64,000 nt of DNA. It comes from an uncultured Tissierellia bacterium. Its GTDB lineage: Bacteria; Bacillota; Clostridia; Tissierellales; Peptoniphilaceae. A program made the translations under genes and the position numbers. The number at the start of each line of letters is the position of its first letter. Within the stretch, counting starts at the first letter, position 1. The stretch is taken from contig CAMYAK010000010.1 in the NCBI GenBank assembly GCA_947253765.1, positions 1-64,000 on the forward strand. Reading direction: 5' to 3'. Below the pieces are notes generated by a model. It saw only the letters and a program-made list of their open reading frames with translations. It did not search any database and was not told the origin of the DNA. Of this stretch, positions 41,440 to 49,774 are shown one piece after another.

Positions 41440-42357
41440 ATGACAGAAAAAAACATTAAGAAATTTTTTAATAAAATAAAGCGATTCAACAGGCTTTTTC
41501 TGGCCGGAATAAAAAAGGGCAATATTTCTCAGAGAGCGGCATCACTGGGCTATAACATGCTTATGGCGGCAATCCCCCTGCTTATGGTCTTCTTCCAGCT
41601 TGCCTCAAACTTCCTGGCAAATCCTGAATCGGTCTTTTACAAATACCTGAACCTCATGCCGGTCCGGGTGGCAACAATAATTGAAAATATAATAAATTAT
41701 CTCTACATGGAAAGCTCAAGCACCAGCCTCGGTCTTGGCCTGGTTACAGCCATCTGGCTAGGATCAAACGGAATAAAGGCCCTGATGGTCTCTGTAAATG
41801 AGAGCATGGAAATGGACTTTGTGGGCAATTTCATAGTCACCAGGCTGATCGCCATTGTCTACACCATACTCTTTATGTTTTCCCTTATATTTATGCTGCT
41901 TTTCACAGTATACTCCGGAAACCTTGGAGCCATACTGTATAAACTTAAAGAGGTCCTCCCCTTGAAAAATCTGGTTGACCCCCTCCTTGCAGTCTTTGAA
42001 TCCATCCTGCCCAAGATGCTTCCTTTCCTTTTCTTCCTGGTGGTCCTGGTCCTCTTCTACAAGACCTCATCAGTAGTGGCCAAGGGAAATATACGTTTTA
42101 ATGAAGCCCTTATAGGCGGCCTCTTCGCCGGCATATCCATCTTTCTCATAACTGTAGCCTATGCCTTCATTATGGACAATATTTCCAAGCTTTCCATATA
42201 CTTCGGATCCCTTGCCGGCATCCTGGGTCTCTTCATATGGACCCGGTTTGTCTGCATAGCACTGCTTGGAGGTGCCCATGCCATGGCCGCCTATAGGGAC
42301 CTGGCCTCGGGCAAGGACTCCGAGATCACTCCCTGGGCAGGTCCTCATATCTTTTAA
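41440..42357 (+). CDS. YihY/BrkB-family membrane protein
   Basis: A 305-residue protein with about six TM helices. Family signatures are RAASLGYNMLMAAIPLLMVF near the N-terminus, GLVTAIWLGSNGIKALMVSVNESME, GGLFAGISIFLITVAYAFIMDN and SKLSIYFGSLAGILGLFIWTRFVCIALLGGAHAMA. YihY was once called RNase BN in error; the true function is unknown. The last 32 bp overlap the end of the converging ATP-grasp gene. AAAGGAA precedes the ATG. Confidence 0.92.
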   Translation: MTEKNIKKFFNKIKRFNRLFLAGIKKGNISQRAASLGYNMLMAAIPLLMVFFQLASNFLANPESVFYKYLNLMPVRVATIIENIINYLYMESSSTSLGLGLVTAIWLGSNGIKALMVSVNESMEMDFVGNFIVTRLIAIVYTILFMFSLIFMLLFTVYSGNLGAILYKLKEVLPLKNLVDPLLAVFESILPKMLPFLFFLVVLVLFYKTSSVVAKGNIRFNEALIGGLFAGISIFLITVAYAFIMDNISKLSIYFGSLAGILGLFIWTRFVCIALLGGAHAMAAYRDLASGKDSEITPWAGPHIF

Positions 42358-43564
42358 AATCCTCGAGTGTCTTATACTGCCTCTTTTTGAGCTTCAGCCA
42401 ACGCTTGAGCGACCGATCATTTATATAATATTGGGAGTAGTAGGGTCCCTTTTTCAGCAGGTTCTCGCACAGGTCCCTGAATCCCGCCTCAACATGCTTT
42501 TTCAGGAGCTTGGGATGGCAGTTGAGCCAAATCCTCTCACAATCTGAATGATAATACACATCCTGATCATATTTAATCCCCAAAGCTTCCCTTACATAGA
42601 AATCCACAAAGTGGGCCCCACCACAATCCACAAATCCCATGCTGGCAGGAAAACGGATATTCATCTCAAGTGCCTTATATTTATGGTCTCTGGGATCATA
42701 CTTTACATCGAAATTGGCAAAGCCCTTGTATCCCAAGGCATTCAAAAAACTTTCATATTTTTTAAAAAGCTCCTGATTTCCAAGGGTGTATATGGCGTTG
42801 TTATTGCCGATCCTGGTCGGGTCAATGTCGTAAAGCAAAACCCTGCCCAGGGCCATCATCCTGACCTTGCCCTTGGAATCTGAGAAAGCGTTCATTGAAA
42901 ATGTGTGGGTGGGTTTACCCGGTATGAACTCCTGGAGAACAACATCATCCGTATAGCCGTTAGAATAGATCTCGTCCATAGCGGCCTTAAGCTCCTCGTC
43001 GCTGTATATGAAATACACCTTCTTTATATCGGTCCCGGAAAGGGCCCTGAACATGGCTGAATTGGCGTACTTGGCAACCAAAGGATAGGGGACCTCCCCA
43101 TATGGTAGGTCTTCATTGGGCTTGCAATACACGGTTTTAGGATAGTCCAATCCCAGTTTTTGGCACCGGTCGTAGAAACTAACCTTGCTGAGGAGTTTCT
43201 GCTCCACGTCGGGATCATTCACCGAAAAATAATAATAGTCCTTGAGGACATCCTTGTGCTTGGTCAAACGTCCTGTATAAATATCGGCAATGGGAAGGAG
43301 TATGAGCTTTTTATCGGCATTTTTCTTGGCATAGTCAATGAGACTCTTGACAAAAACATCATCATCACGGAAATTCTTAATAATGATGCGGTTCAAAATT
43401 TTGCTCTTCTCTGTCGGACCCACGGCCTTGGCCCCGAAAAGGGTGGGCTTGAGCCAATAATTCTCGTGGACAATGTGGGCCAGGCTGTAGGCCATATCGT
43501 CCGTCCCCAAAATAACAAATTGCACCTTGTTTTCTATCAAAACAGATCTATCCAAAACCCTCAT
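42326..43564 (-). CDS. ATP-grasp ligase, D-aspartate-ligase-like (paralogue 1)
   Basis: An ATP-dependent carboxylate-amine ligase of 412 residues, started at the ATG at 43564 (GGGAG upstream); the longer frame begins with TTG. The N-terminal Rossmann-like part has FVILGTDDMAYSLAHIVHENY. The ATP-grasp fold includes YPLVAKYANSAMF (Lys on the ATP), VVLQEFIPGKPTHTFSMNAF (hinge) and KGFANFDVKYD...KALEMNIRFPASM (metal-binding Glu/Asn). The family includes the D-Asp ligase of peptidoglycan cross-bridges. It is divergent from a clear paralogue at 43731, and cell-wall genes lie nearby. The substrate is inferred only. Confidence 0.75.
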   Translation of the reverse strand: MRVLDRSVLIENKVQFVILGTDDMAYSLAHIVHENYWLKPTLFGAKAVGPTEKSKILNRIIIKNFRDDDVFVKSLIDYAKKNADKKLILLPIADIYTGRLTKHKDVLKDYYYFSVNDPDVEQKLLSKVSFYDRCQKLGLDYPKTVYCKPNEDLPYGEVPYPLVAKYANSAMFRALSGTDIKKVYFIYSDEELKAAMDEIYSNGYTDDVVLQEFIPGKPTHTFSMNAFSDSKGKVRMMALGRVLLYDIDPTRIGNNNAIYTLGNQELFKKYESFLNALGYKGFANFDVKYDPRDHKYKALEMNIRFPASMGFVDCGGAHFVDFYVREALGIKYDQDVYYHSDCERIWLNCHPKLLKKHVEAGFRDLCENLLKKGPYYSQYYINDRSLKRWLKLKKRQYKTLEDFKRYEDLPRE

Positions 43565-43730
43565 TTTTATTCTCCCATGTTTTTTTATCCTATTCAGTGT
43601 CTTTTTCCTCAAAGTCCTAAAGAACGTGGCATATCATGACCCTGTCATTATACGTTAAGCAGGGCCTCTATGCTATAATTAATCCGTTAAATCGAGATTT
43701 TCCCCGCTTTAAAACTAAAAGGATATGGTA

Positions 43731-44963
43731 ATGTTAAAAAATTCATCAAAATACAACTTTCTCCCTATAATAATAGGATCTGACATCAACGCCTACACCA
43801 TGACCCGGTCTTTTCATGAACACTACGGGGTAAAGCCCGTCATGCTTGCCAAGGCACCCCTTCCGGTGACCTCCCTGTCCAAGCTTTACAGAGAGCAAGT
43901 CTATAACGAGGGGATCGAGGATATTGAGGTCTACTATTCAGCCCTCATTAAGATTATAGAAAAATATTCCCGCCTTGATAAGACCATTGAGAAATTCCTG
44001 GTAGTGGCCACCAATGACAAGTACCAGAAAAACCTTATATTTTTGAAATATAGGCTGCCTGCCAATGTACTTACCAATGTTGTGAGTCCTCAGCTTTTTG
44101 ACAGGCTCTACAATAAACGGGATTTTTACAAAACAGCCGCCGAATATGGGATACCCACCCCCATTACCTACTATTGGCAGATGGACGATAAGAGGGATCT
44201 GGAGGATATGCCCTATCCCCTGATCATAAAACCGGCTGACGGGATCCAATACTATAAACATGAGTTTGATGGGCTCCAGAAGCTCTTTCTTGCCAAGACT
44301 CCCGAAAAGGCTCGAGAGGTAATAGACACCATCTACAAGTCAGGTTACTCCGATGAGCTGATCCTCCAGGAATATATTGAGGGGGATGACTCCGGCCTTT
44401 TCGACTCGGTCTACTACGGGTCGAGCTCGGGCAAGGCCCAGCTCATGACTTTCGGCCAGGTCATGCTCCAAGAACATACAAAGACCGCCATAGGCAACTA
44501 TGTGGCAATGATAAATAGGAAAAAGATAGATTTTCTCGATAAGCTGGTCGCCATGATGGAGGACTTGAAATATACGGGTTTTGCCAATTTTGATATGAAA
44601 TATGACAAGAAGACCTCAAGTTTTAAGGTCTTTGAGGTTAATCTCAGACAGGGCAGGCTTTCTTTCTATATTGAATCCATGACCAAGGGCCTGGCCCCAT
44701 ATTTTGTCGATGACCTGATTAACGGCAAGGAAGAAGCCCTTCTCTTCCCATATAGCCCGCAAGTCACCTCATATGCCCCTGTGGGAGTCCTGAAGAAATA
44801 CATCCCGAATGAGGACATAAAAAAAGAGGGCCTGACCCTTATAAAAGAAGGACATTTTTCCAATCCTCTCAAGTATAAGAATGAGCCCTCGCTCCGCCAC
44901 AAGCTCTATATCCTTGCCCGCGACATCAACTACTTTAGAAAGTACAAAAGAACCGACGGTTGA
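43731..44963 (+). CDS. ATP-grasp ligase, D-aspartate-ligase-like (paralogue 2)
   Basis: Similar to the divergent neighbour in length and layout: IIGSDINAYTMTRSFHEHYGVKPVML, then NKRDFYKTAAEYGIPTPITYY, PYPLIIKPADGIQYY, ELILQEYIEGDDSGLFDSVYYG and YTGFANFDMKYD...KVFEVNLRQGRLSF with the metal-ligand Glu and Asn. I prefer the ATG at 43731 because AAAAGGAT then sits at normal distance; the ATG at 43725 would overlap it. The product has 410 residues and no TM. It may add D-Asp, D-Glu or another amino acid to a wall precursor. It converges with gatD. Confidence 0.75.
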   Translation: MLKNSSKYNFLPIIIGSDINAYTMTRSFHEHYGVKPVMLAKAPLPVTSLSKLYREQVYNEGIEDIEVYYSALIKIIEKYSRLDKTIEKFLVVATNDKYQKNLIFLKYRLPANVLTNVVSPQLFDRLYNKRDFYKTAAEYGIPTPITYYWQMDDKRDLEDMPYPLIIKPADGIQYYKHEFDGLQKLFLAKTPEKAREVIDTIYKSGYSDELILQEYIEGDDSGLFDSVYYGSSSGKAQLMTFGQVMLQEHTKTAIGNYVAMINRKKIDFLDKLVAMMEDLKYTGFANFDMKYDKKTSSFKVFEVNLRQGRLSFYIESMTKGLAPYFVDDLINGKEEALLFPYSPQVTSYAPVGVLKKYIPNEDIKKEGLTLIKEGHFSNPLKYKNEPSLRHKLYILARDINYFRKYKRTDG

Positions 44964-45009
44964 TTGGTATAAAACAATTTAAGCAGGAGGCATGTGCTTG
45001 GTTAATAAA

Positions 45010-45789
45010 TCAACCGTGCTGCCTACCCGGCCTATGCAGGATTTCCCTGAAGTCCTCATAGGCTTTTTTGTCATAGGTATGGTCTATTTCCCTATACTCC
45101 AGGTCCTTTTCTTTCATTATCTCCCTGACCAGGTCTTCCGCAAGGAAGTAGTTCCTGGCAAGCAAGGGGCCTATCACTGAGGAGGCCCTGAGATTCTTAT
45201 ACTTAATCCCCTCGTCTATAATCGGCTGAGTCGACTCGGTCTGGTCGGGAGCTGTCTTCTCAGGCAGCCTGCTCGAACCTGCTCCCAATCCCTTCAGGAC
45301 TTTGAAAAGTGGATATGGGGTCTTGTCGGCCATATTGGCCAGGTTCTGGTAGCCCAGGATATCCCTGCCCTGACCGTCCTGAAAAATCACCTCGTTTGAC
45401 CAGCGCTTGTGCAAGGCTTTGGTATTGAAATCGAAAATCCCCAAGCCTTCTGCCGTTTTCCCTTCGACAATAATGCCCTTTCCAAGAATTTCCATGGCAT
45501 TGCCGGTAAATATGAAGTGATGACCCGCTTCGATCAGGTCTTTTATTTTATCTCCAAATTTTGAAAGCTCTCCAAGGATAAGCTTGGAATTCCCCTCTGT
45601 ACTTGACCCCATATAATAGAGGTCATAGGCTTCCTCAGGCAAGTCCTGTCCGAGCTCAAGCCTGTCAACTTGAACCTCAAGACCTTCTTCCCCCATATAG
45701 TCCACAAGGATTTTCACATTGCCCGAATCCCCATATAAATTGGCAAGGTCCGGATAGAGGTTTAAAATTTTTATTTTTTCAGTTTTCAT
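45010..45789 (-). CDS. gatD: GatD-like amidotransferase subunit lacking the catalytic Cys and His
   Basis: Partner of MurT. With the ATG at 45789 (overlapping the murT end by 11 bp) it has 259 residues. The fold signature NLYPDLANLYGDSGN is typical of GatD. However the glutaminase sites are changed: GGGxDREQ of GatD is MGSSTEGN (residues 60-67), the nucleophile Cys of ICGGYQFLG is Gly96 in TGNAMEILG, and the His of YLHGP is Ile206 in SVIGP. The surrounding sequence is well kept (LEGLGILDF versus AEGLGIFDF; GIKYKNL), so it is not a random pseudogene. Glutamine hydrolysis seems impossible; it may be structural or use another ammonia source. Confidence 0.82.
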   Translation of the reverse strand: MKTEKIKILNLYPDLANLYGDSGNVKILVDYMGEEGLEVQVDRLELGQDLPEEAYDLYYMGSSTEGNSKLILGELSKFGDKIKDLIEAGHHFIFTGNAMEILGKGIIVEGKTAEGLGIFDFNTKALHKRWSNEVIFQDGQGRDILGYQNLANMADKTPYPLFKVLKGLGAGSSRLPEKTAPDQTESTQPIIDEGIKYKNLRASSVIGPLLARNYFLAEDLVREIMKEKDLEYREIDHTYDKKAYEDFREILHRPGRQHG

Positions 45790-47122
45790 TGTGAATTTCC
45801 TTTCCCAGAATTTCTGCCAATTTTTCCTCGCTGTCAAAATACAGGGCTGCGTAGATGGGGTCCCGTCCCGTTTTTCTAAAGGCCTCGGTGCTATTTGCGG
45901 TATCCTCCTCAACTATCATCTTGTCGGGATCAAGCCCGGCATGGACAAGCCGGGCTTTCAACTGGCTTGCAAAAGGCCCTGTTAAAACTATGTAGCTGAG
46001 ATCAGCTTCCTTTAATCTTTCAAAATTCACGTCCCAAAGCCAGGACAAGTCCCTCATTGAATAGTGGCGGCCAATTTCCTCAAAGCCGAACATGGCGACT
46101 TTTCGGCCCTCAGCGCTGACAATGTTGTCAATAGAAGTGTTGTAGGAAAGCGGAGTCTCGTTCTTTGTTGTCATGATGTAGACAGGCCTTCCCTCGAAGT
46201 CGAATTTCCTGTACCTCTGCGAAGCCTGCTTGAAACTCTCCAGGCAGCTGACAATGATCTTTTCATCAATGCCGCACTCCTTGCAGACCGCATAGGCCAG
46301 GGCCTCGTTGTATATGTTGTAAAAGACGTCATTGGGCAGCCTGATCTTGGTCTTTCCGTTTATGACGAAATATTTTTCCTGCAAATTGACCTCGGTGACC
46401 TCATAATCCACAGGACCTCTTTTGAAGCCGCATTCCGGGCAGGTGTAGCTGCCGAACTCCCCATAGTGGTAGAAATCATAATTCAGCCTGGTGTGGCACT
46501 TGGGGCAATAGACCTCGTCCAGGTAGGCATTGGGACTTGCTTCCCTTACTCCCTCGTGGCGACCTATTCCGTAGCTCACAACCGATCCCTCGTGCTTAAG
46601 GGCCACCCCCTGCATTTTCGAGGAGTCGAAGTTTAGGAAGAGCTCGCTGTCATCCTTTATTGACGAAACAATCTCATTGAGGACCAATTCATAGTGGCCG
46701 TTTCTTGCAAGCTGGTCCCTGGCAATGTTTGTTATGCAGAACTTGGTCGGCGTGAAAAATTTGAAGGCTCTTTTAATGTAACGCTCATCAATTTCAAGGA
46801 TATAGGCATCAACCTTGGACTTACCTGTCAATGTGACCCCGTTGAGGATGGCCGTGGTTGCACCCCACAGAAGATTGGCCCCCTCGGGATTGGTGGAAAC
46901 CTTCTTGCCCGCCGCCCTGAAGATTTCACTTATCATCTGGGCTGTTGAGGTTTTCCCCGTCGTCCCGGTTACAACAATTATTTCTTTAGGATATTGGATT
47001 TTCCTCAGAATATCAGGCTCAATGAGAAGTGCCGTTTTCCCCGGAAGTGAGCTCCCCCTCTTCATGGCGGCTCCGATTGTCCTGATCAACTTGCTTATTA
47101 AAATAGCCAAAAATTTTTTCAT
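45779..47122 (-). CDS. murT: Mur-ligase-family protein MurT (lipid II D-Glu amidation)
   Basis: With GatD, MurT amidates the D-glutamate of lipid II to D-isoglutamine. It has 447 residues. The ATP loop is VVTGTTGKTSTAQMISEIF, followed by GANLLWGATTAIL, CITNIARDQLARNGHYE and a four-Cys zinc ribbon (CPKC and CPEC, about 30 residues apart) in the middle domain. The C-terminal domain holds MRDLSWLWDVNFE, matching the DxSWxWD motif that in other MurT proteins contributes an Asp to the GatD active site. An N-terminal hydrophobic helix could associate with the membrane. Confidence 0.9.
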   Translation of the reverse strand: MKKFLAILISKLIRTIGAAMKRGSSLPGKTALLIEPDILRKIQYPKEIIVVTGTTGKTSTAQMISEIFRAAGKKVSTNPEGANLLWGATTAILNGVTLTGKSKVDAYILEIDERYIKRAFKFFTPTKFCITNIARDQLARNGHYELVLNEIVSSIKDDSELFLNFDSSKMQGVALKHEGSVVSYGIGRHEGVREASPNAYLDEVYCPKCHTRLNYDFYHYGEFGSYTCPECGFKRGPVDYEVTEVNLQEKYFVINGKTKIRLPNDVFYNIYNEALAYAVCKECGIDEKIIVSCLESFKQASQRYRKFDFEGRPVYIMTTKNETPLSYNTSIDNIVSAEGRKVAMFGFEEIGRHYSMRDLSWLWDVNFERLKEADLSYIVLTGPFASQLKARLVHAGLDPDKMIVEEDTANSTEAFRKTGRDPIYAALYFDSEEKLAEILGKEIHNEN

Positions 47123-47291
47123 AATTTTCTGTCCTTTTTGTCATTTTTGTCCTGTCGGCAAAGTGAATCTCTGTATTAAATGAATGATCTACTATATTGT
47201 ACACAAATAAAGGCCCCTGTTCTTATTTATTTTTATTTTCTCCCCTTATGTTCCCTTTATGTATAGAATATACTTGTGCTAAGGAGGTCCT

Positions 47292-47927
47292 ATGAAAAGT
47301 TTTTTTACCCGAACAATGATGGTTATTTCAGGTTTTTTGCTGAGTTTTGCTGCCCTGGCGCTGGCAATCTTTATTGCCCTTCAGGCGTCCTTCCTCTATC
47401 CCCGCCTGGCTTCGGATATGGATAACCGGAGGGGGCTGACCCGGGAGACTATAGAGCGGAACTACAGGAACCTTGTGGACTACAATGTAAATCCCTTCAA
47501 AGATAAGCTCGAATTTAAGGACCTGCCAATGTCGGATGAGGGGCGAACTCATTTTGAGGAGGTCAAGGATATCTTCCAAGTCATCTTCAAAGCGGGCTTG
47601 GCCGCCATCCCCTTCCTCCTTGTTTATAAGAAATTTGCCGGTCGGGCCAAGTGGCGATCGAGCGTTAATATTGCTCTTGCCATCTCCTTGGGAGCCCTGC
47701 TGGTCCTGGCCCCCATTTTCTACTTTGCCTTTGACAAGGCCTTTGTGGCCTTTCACAAGATATTTTTCAATAATGACTTTTGGATTTTTTCCTATCAGGA
47801 GGACCCCATAATTTTCTACCTGCCCCAGTCCTTTTTTGAAAAGATGGCCTTGCTCATAATCGGCCTCTGGCTGCTAATCCTCGTAGTCCTGAGGCTGCTT
47901 GTGGGCCTGAGACGGGCTAGGCCTTGA
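47292..47927 (+). CDS. TIGR01906/DUF1461 membrane protein, Lit-like
   Basis: A 211-residue protein with four TM helices (about residues 8-30, 95-112, 123-148 and 185-207) and a large outside loop after the first. The loop holds NYRNLVDYNVNPF and DEGRTHFEEVKDIF, and a second outside segment reads AFHKIFFNNDFWIFSYQEDPIIFYLPQSFF. This matches DUF1461, the family of the lipoprotein intramolecular transacylase Lit, which makes lyso-form lipoproteins; both conserved His are present. Four lipoproteins in this window would be substrates. TAAGGAGG precedes the ATG. Confidence 0.75.
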   Translation: MKSFFTRTMMVISGFLLSFAALALAIFIALQASFLYPRLASDMDNRRGLTRETIERNYRNLVDYNVNPFKDKLEFKDLPMSDEGRTHFEEVKDIFQVIFKAGLAAIPFLLVYKKFAGRAKWRSSVNIALAISLGALLVLAPIFYFAFDKAFVAFHKIFFNNDFWIFSYQEDPIIFYLPQSFFEKMALLIIGLWLLILVVLRLLVGLRRARP

Positions 47928-48131
47928 TAGGGCGGCAGCCCGGATCCGGTGAGGACGCTTGGTCCCGGGAAGAGTGCTTGGGCCTGGGCGGGCGGCGGCC
48001 CAAATCCTTGGGGCGGCCGGGGTTGCCGGCGGTGCTAAGTATTGTGCCGCCTTTCCCGGGGTTAACCTTGTCGGCGGCCCGGGTCCCGGGCAGATTGGCA
48101 ACCGTGAAAAATGTTTTAGAAAGGAATCGAT
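47928..48131 (+). other. G+C-rich tract between the Lit-like gene and the aldo/keto reductase
   Basis: Gene-free. A segment near 48040-48085 (gtgccgcctttcccggggttaacc, then TTGTCGGCGGCC) resembles the lead of the conserved double-hairpin element without its terminator, perhaps a decayed copy. A ribosome site AGAAAGGAA closes the stretch. Confidence 0.4.
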
Positions 48132-48980
48132 ATGAAGAGAATACCCACTTTTACGCTCAATGACGGAAATATCCTGCCTGCTATAGGATTCGGGACATAT
48201 AAAGCTAAAAATGCCCTTTCCGCAATGCTGGAGGCCTTCAAAGCGGGTTACAGGCTCTTCGATACGGCCTGGATTTACGAGAACGAGGAAGATGTCGGTC
48301 GGGCTTGGCAGGAGTCATGCCTCAAAAGGCAGGATGTTTTCCTTGCGACCAAGGTCTGGCCCAACTATTTTTCCGCCGACTTGGCAAAGAAGTCCATACA
48401 CAGGTCCTTGGCAAGTCTCGGGACCGACTATCTTGATGTTGTCTATCTCCACTGGTGGGGTTCAAAGTACCGTGAGGCTTGGAGGGTCCTGGAGCAGTAT
48501 AAAGAGGAGGGGATAATTCGGTCTATTGCCGTCTCCAACTTCACGCGGGATCAGATCGAGGGCCTGTCCGTGAAGGCAAATATAAAGCCGGCCCTGGACC
48601 AGGTGGAGATCCACCCCCTATGGCCCGAGACCGACCTCTTGAGCTACTTGAAAGACCAGGATATCCTGCCCGTTGCCTATTGTCCCCTGGCCCGGGCCAA
48701 GGCCGACCTCTTCGAGAATGAGCTGGTGGCCGACCTGTGCCGCAAGTACGGCAAGACCCCTGCCCAGATAATCCTGAATTGGCAGGTGGCCCGGTCCACC
48801 CTTGTCATCCCCAAGTCCGTCCATGCCGATAGGATCCGGGAAAATTTCGATATTTTCGACTTTACTCTGGAGGGATCTGACGTCCGGGCCCTTGAAGGGC
48901 TGGGGCGGGCCGACGGAAAGATCGGCCACGGCATGGATGACCCCGAGTGGCTGGAGATGATTGAGGGCCGGGAGCTTTAG
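48132..48980 (+). CDS. aldo/keto reductase
   Basis: An NADPH-dependent TIM-barrel reductase of 282 residues. Catalytic tetrad: Asp in GYRLFDTAWIYENEEDVG, Tyr of the same segment, Lys in VFLATKVWPNYF and His in VVYLHWWG. The closing NADP motif reads LVIPKSVHADRIRENFDIFDFTL. It belongs to the AKR3/AKR5-like group often annotated as 2,5-diketo-D-gluconate reductase, but the true substrate is unknown. AAAGGAA precedes the ATG. It is followed at once by a hairpin island. Confidence 0.93.
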   Translation: MKRIPTFTLNDGNILPAIGFGTYKAKNALSAMLEAFKAGYRLFDTAWIYENEEDVGRAWQESCLKRQDVFLATKVWPNYFSADLAKKSIHRSLASLGTDYLDVVYLHWWGSKYREAWRVLEQYKEEGIIRSIAVSNFTRDQIEGLSVKANIKPALDQVEIHPLWPETDLLSYLKDQDILPVAYCPLARAKADLFENELVADLCRKYGKTPAQIILNWQVARSTLVIPKSVHADRIRENFDIFDFTLEGSDVRALEGLGRADGKIGHGMDDPEWLEMIEGREL

Positions 48981-48998
48981 ATTCTCGGGGCCGGATTC

Positions 48999-49036
48999 TA
49001 TAGTGTTGGTTTGACGTTTTCGGAAAACCAACACTA
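48999..49036 (+). repeat. TAGTGTTGG-family hairpin, single unit
   Basis: TAGTGTTGGTTTgacgttttcggaAAACCAACACTA, a strong stem directly after the aldo/keto reductase stop. It may double as the gene's transcript end. The CATGGGG array begins 12 bp later. Confidence 0.85.
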
Positions 49037-49047
49037 GCGCCGCTCGA

Positions 49048-49578
49048 GTCATGGGGGTTCTCCGGTTTTTAGCCTTTCCCCATGACCGCCGGCTCAGCCT
49101 TTTTCAGGGGGTTGTCCGCTTTTCAGCCTTTCCCCATGACCGCCGGCTCGACCTTTTTCAGGGGGTTGTCCGCTTTTCAGCCTTTCCCCATGACCGCCGG
49201 CTCGGCCTTTTTCAGGGGGATTGTCCGCTTTTTGGCCTCTCCCCATGATTTCCGGCCCGGCTTGAGTCATGGGGGTATCCCACATTTCGGACAACCCCCT
49301 TGATTTTAGATCTTGAATGAGTCATGGGGATGGTCCGCTTTTCGGCTTTTCCCCATGAATTCCGGCCCGGCTTGAGTCATGGGAGTCTCCCATATTTCGG
49401 ACAACCCCCTTGATTTTAGATCTTGAATGAGTCATGGGGATGGTCCGCTTTTCGGCCTTTCCCCATGATTTCCGGCCCGGCTTGAGTCATGGGGGTCTCC
49501 CACATTTCGGACAACCCCCTTCATTTTAGATCTTGAATGAGTCATGGGGATGGTCCGCTTTTCGGCCAACCCCCATGA
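49048..49578 (+). repeat. 55-bp hairpin array, CATGGGG family (10 units, with 110-bp higher-order repeats)
   Basis: Right half-sites end at 49085, 49139, 49193, 49248, 49303, 49358, 49413, 49468, 49523 and 49578, i.e. 54, 54 and then 55 bp apart. From 49248 on, two alternating unit types form a nearly identical 110-bp tandem repeat (compare the ends at 49303, 49413 and 49523). Open frames here merely follow the 54-bp repeats and are not genes. Confidence 0.93.
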
Positions 49579-49652
49579 TTTTCGAGCCCGAGCCCGGCTC
49601 GGCCCTTTACTCCTGGATTGGGATTGAATTAACCACATGAAGTAGCTGACAA

Positions 49653-49680
49653 TTGTTATTAAATATACATCATATATAAT
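49653..49680 (+). promoter_or_regulatory. promoter of the adhesin gene
   Basis: TTGTTA (49653-49658), a 16-bp spacer and TATAAT (49675-49680), in an A+T-rich stretch. A leader of about 85-90 nt follows. Confidence 0.65.
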
Positions 49681-49774
49681 GTATCTTATACAATAGAATT
49701 TAGAGTTGTAAAAATACTGGAGTTTCCAAGGTTTATTGAGGATTTAAGAGATAACAGATTAAAAGGAGGAAAAA

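Noticed and set aside
45790..45912. N-terminal extension of GatD
   Set aside because: The longer frame overlaps murT by more than 100 bp in another frame and lacks homology. The ATG at 45789 begins exactly at the conserved part.
49051..49303. Open frames encoding an 18-residue repeated peptide in the hairpin array
   Set aside because: They arise only because three steps of the array are 54 bp, a multiple of three. The rest of the array is at 55 bp and breaks the frame, there is no ribosome site, and the same DNA is plainly a palindrome array.
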